Positions 4,645 to 5,287 of a stretch of 5,287 nucleotides of DNA are shown in pieces; position 1 is the stretch's first letter, and the number at the start of each line of letters is the position of its first letter. This stretch comes from CAYTCZ01 sp964436315 (GTDB lineage Bacteria > Actinomycetota > Thermoleophilia > Gaiellales > Gaiellaceae). The position numbers were made by a program, and so were the translations under genes. The stretch spans positions 1-5,287 of the forward strand of contig CAYTCZ010000206.1 in assembly GCA_964436315.1 (NCBI GenBank), given 5' to 3'. Below the pieces are notes generated by a model that was not told the origin of the DNA, did no database searches, and saw nothing but the letters and a program-made list of their open reading frames with translations.

Positions 4645-5286
4645 ATGAGCACCGAGGAGAAGACAACGACTCCACGGGCCCTCGACGTGGACGGAATGCG
4701 TGCCCTGATCGGAGAGCCGGTCGACCTCGTCCGCATGAAGAAACGACCTGTGCTCGATGAGCACTGTCGGAGCTTCATCGCCCGGTCGCCCTTCCTCTGC
4801 CTGGGTACCGTCGACAACGAGGGGCGAACCGACGTGAGCCCAAGAGGCGATCCCCCGGGCTTCGTGCAGGTTCTGGACGACAATACGCTCGCTATTCCTG
4901 AGCGCCCAGGCAACAAGCTGGCGGACTCGCTCTCGAACATCCTCGAAACCGGAAGCGTGGGCCTCTTGTTTCTCATTCCAGGGATCGACGAGACGCTACG
5001 CGTGAATGGACGGGCAATGCTCGTCGAGGATCCCGAGCTCCTCGCAAGCATGGTGGTGAAGGGCAAGGAGCCGAAACTCGCGATCCGCGTCGAAGTCGAG
5101 GAGGCGTTCCTCCACTGCGCAAAAGCGTTTCGCCGTTCCAAGCTCTGGGCGGAAGACAACCAGATTGAGCGTTCCGAACTTCCCACGCTTGGAAAGATGC
5201 TCAAAGACCAAATCGAGCCACCCGACGTGACCGCGGACGAAATCGAAGAGTTCGCGCAGGACGACTACCGCACGCGCATGTACTAA
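4645..5286 (+). CDS. PPOX-class FMN-dependent flavoprotein (MSMEG_1061/DR_2398 type)
   Basis: This 213-residue protein belongs to the pyridoxamine-5'-phosphate-oxidase-like split-barrel fold. The N-terminal helix region (about 15-48) leads into FLCLGTVDNEGRTDVSPRGD (50-69) and the FMN-contact region FVQVLDDNTLAIPERPGNKL (73-92). The barrel continues through GSVGLLFLIPGIDETLRVNGRA and ends with a signature I associate with this subfamily: IRVEVEEAFLHCAKAFRRSK (148-167) followed by LW. It is probably a soluble dimer that binds FMN. Substrates for this subfamily are not known to me, and the name should not be read as PNP/PMP oxidase in vitamin B6 synthesis. ATG 4645 is chosen because the predicted transcript starts only about ten bases upstream; that leader has no strong Shine-Dalgarno site. 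The gene is complete, with TAA at 5284-5286. It shares a 95-bp upstream region with the divergent AlkD-like gene. Confidence 0.88.
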   Translation: MSTEEKTTTPRALDVDGMRALIGEPVDLVRMKKRPVLDEHCRSFIARSPFLCLGTVDNEGRTDVSPRGDPPGFVQVLDDNTLAIPERPGNKLADSLSNILETGSVGLLFLIPGIDETLRVNGRAMLVEDPELLASMVVKGKEPKLAIRVEVEEAFLHCAKAFRRSKLWAEDNQIERSELPTLGKMLKDQIEPPDVTADEIEEFAQDDYRTRMY

Positions 5287-5287
5287 G

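Noticed and set aside
3836..4675. Longer start for the AlkD-like protein at 4675
   Set aside because: The extra 42 residues are Arg/Ser-rich, overlap the divergent gene and its promoter, and the GGGAGG site points to GTG 4549.
4353..5204. Minus-strand frame of 283 codons opposite the flavoprotein
   Set aside because: It is Ser/Arg-rich and overlaps both real divergent genes and their promoter region, so it is a shadow frame.
1..5287. CRISPR array, toxin-antitoxin pair or defence operon
   Set aside because: No regularly spaced repeats and no characteristic protein motifs were found on either strand.

Overview
The window is GC-rich bacterial DNA built from scaffolded contigs: two runs of exactly 100 N (1569-1668 and 3639-3738) are placeholder gaps. 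Third codon positions are strongly GC-biased. One small gene looks leaderless (TAnnnT box followed by GTG), and its neighbours have actinobacterial-type relatives: an 'MGC...LAL..PR' membrane protein, an MSMEG_1061/DR_2398-type flavoprotein, and mmsA. I therefore lean towards an uncultured actinomycete-like organism, with moderate to low confidence. No tool was run; all family names come from recognising motifs.

Left part (1-668): the first 91 bases look like the outer end of an IS21-type insertion sequence, with two 17-bp subterminal repeats and a ...TTGACA end. It abuts, without a spacer, the 3' half of a tRNA gene (92-130; best resemblance tRNA-Trp). After that come a GC-rich hairpin, a probable leaderless gene for a 40-residue single-span membrane protein (221-343), and a hairpin plus T-run terminator (411-453). 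Roughly 200 bases without a recognisable gene follow.

Middle part (669-3492): a membrane-anchored M23 (LytM-type) peptidase is followed by a small multi-span membrane protein interrupted by the first N gap. Then, behind its own strong ribosome binding site and a possible operator palindrome, comes a full-length CoA-acylating methylmalonate-semialdehyde dehydrogenase (mmsA), which acts in valine, thymine/beta-alanine or inositol breakdown.

Right part (3493-5287): a probable two-gene minus-strand unit encodes an AlkD-like HEAT-repeat protein (3836-4549) and then a small membrane or exported protein cut by the second N gap (3534-3792). Its tail converges on mmsA over a GC hairpin. Divergent from it, a PPOX-class FMN flavoprotein (4645-5286) is driven by a near-consensus promoter in the 95-bp shared upstream region.

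Most of the window is ordinary chromosomal housekeeping and accessory content, and I see no clear new multi-gene system. The points worth a second look are the IS/tRNA junction, the leaderless microprotein, the apparent loss of the catalytic Asp in the AlkD-like protein, and the reading-frame evidence that both N gaps have the wrong length.
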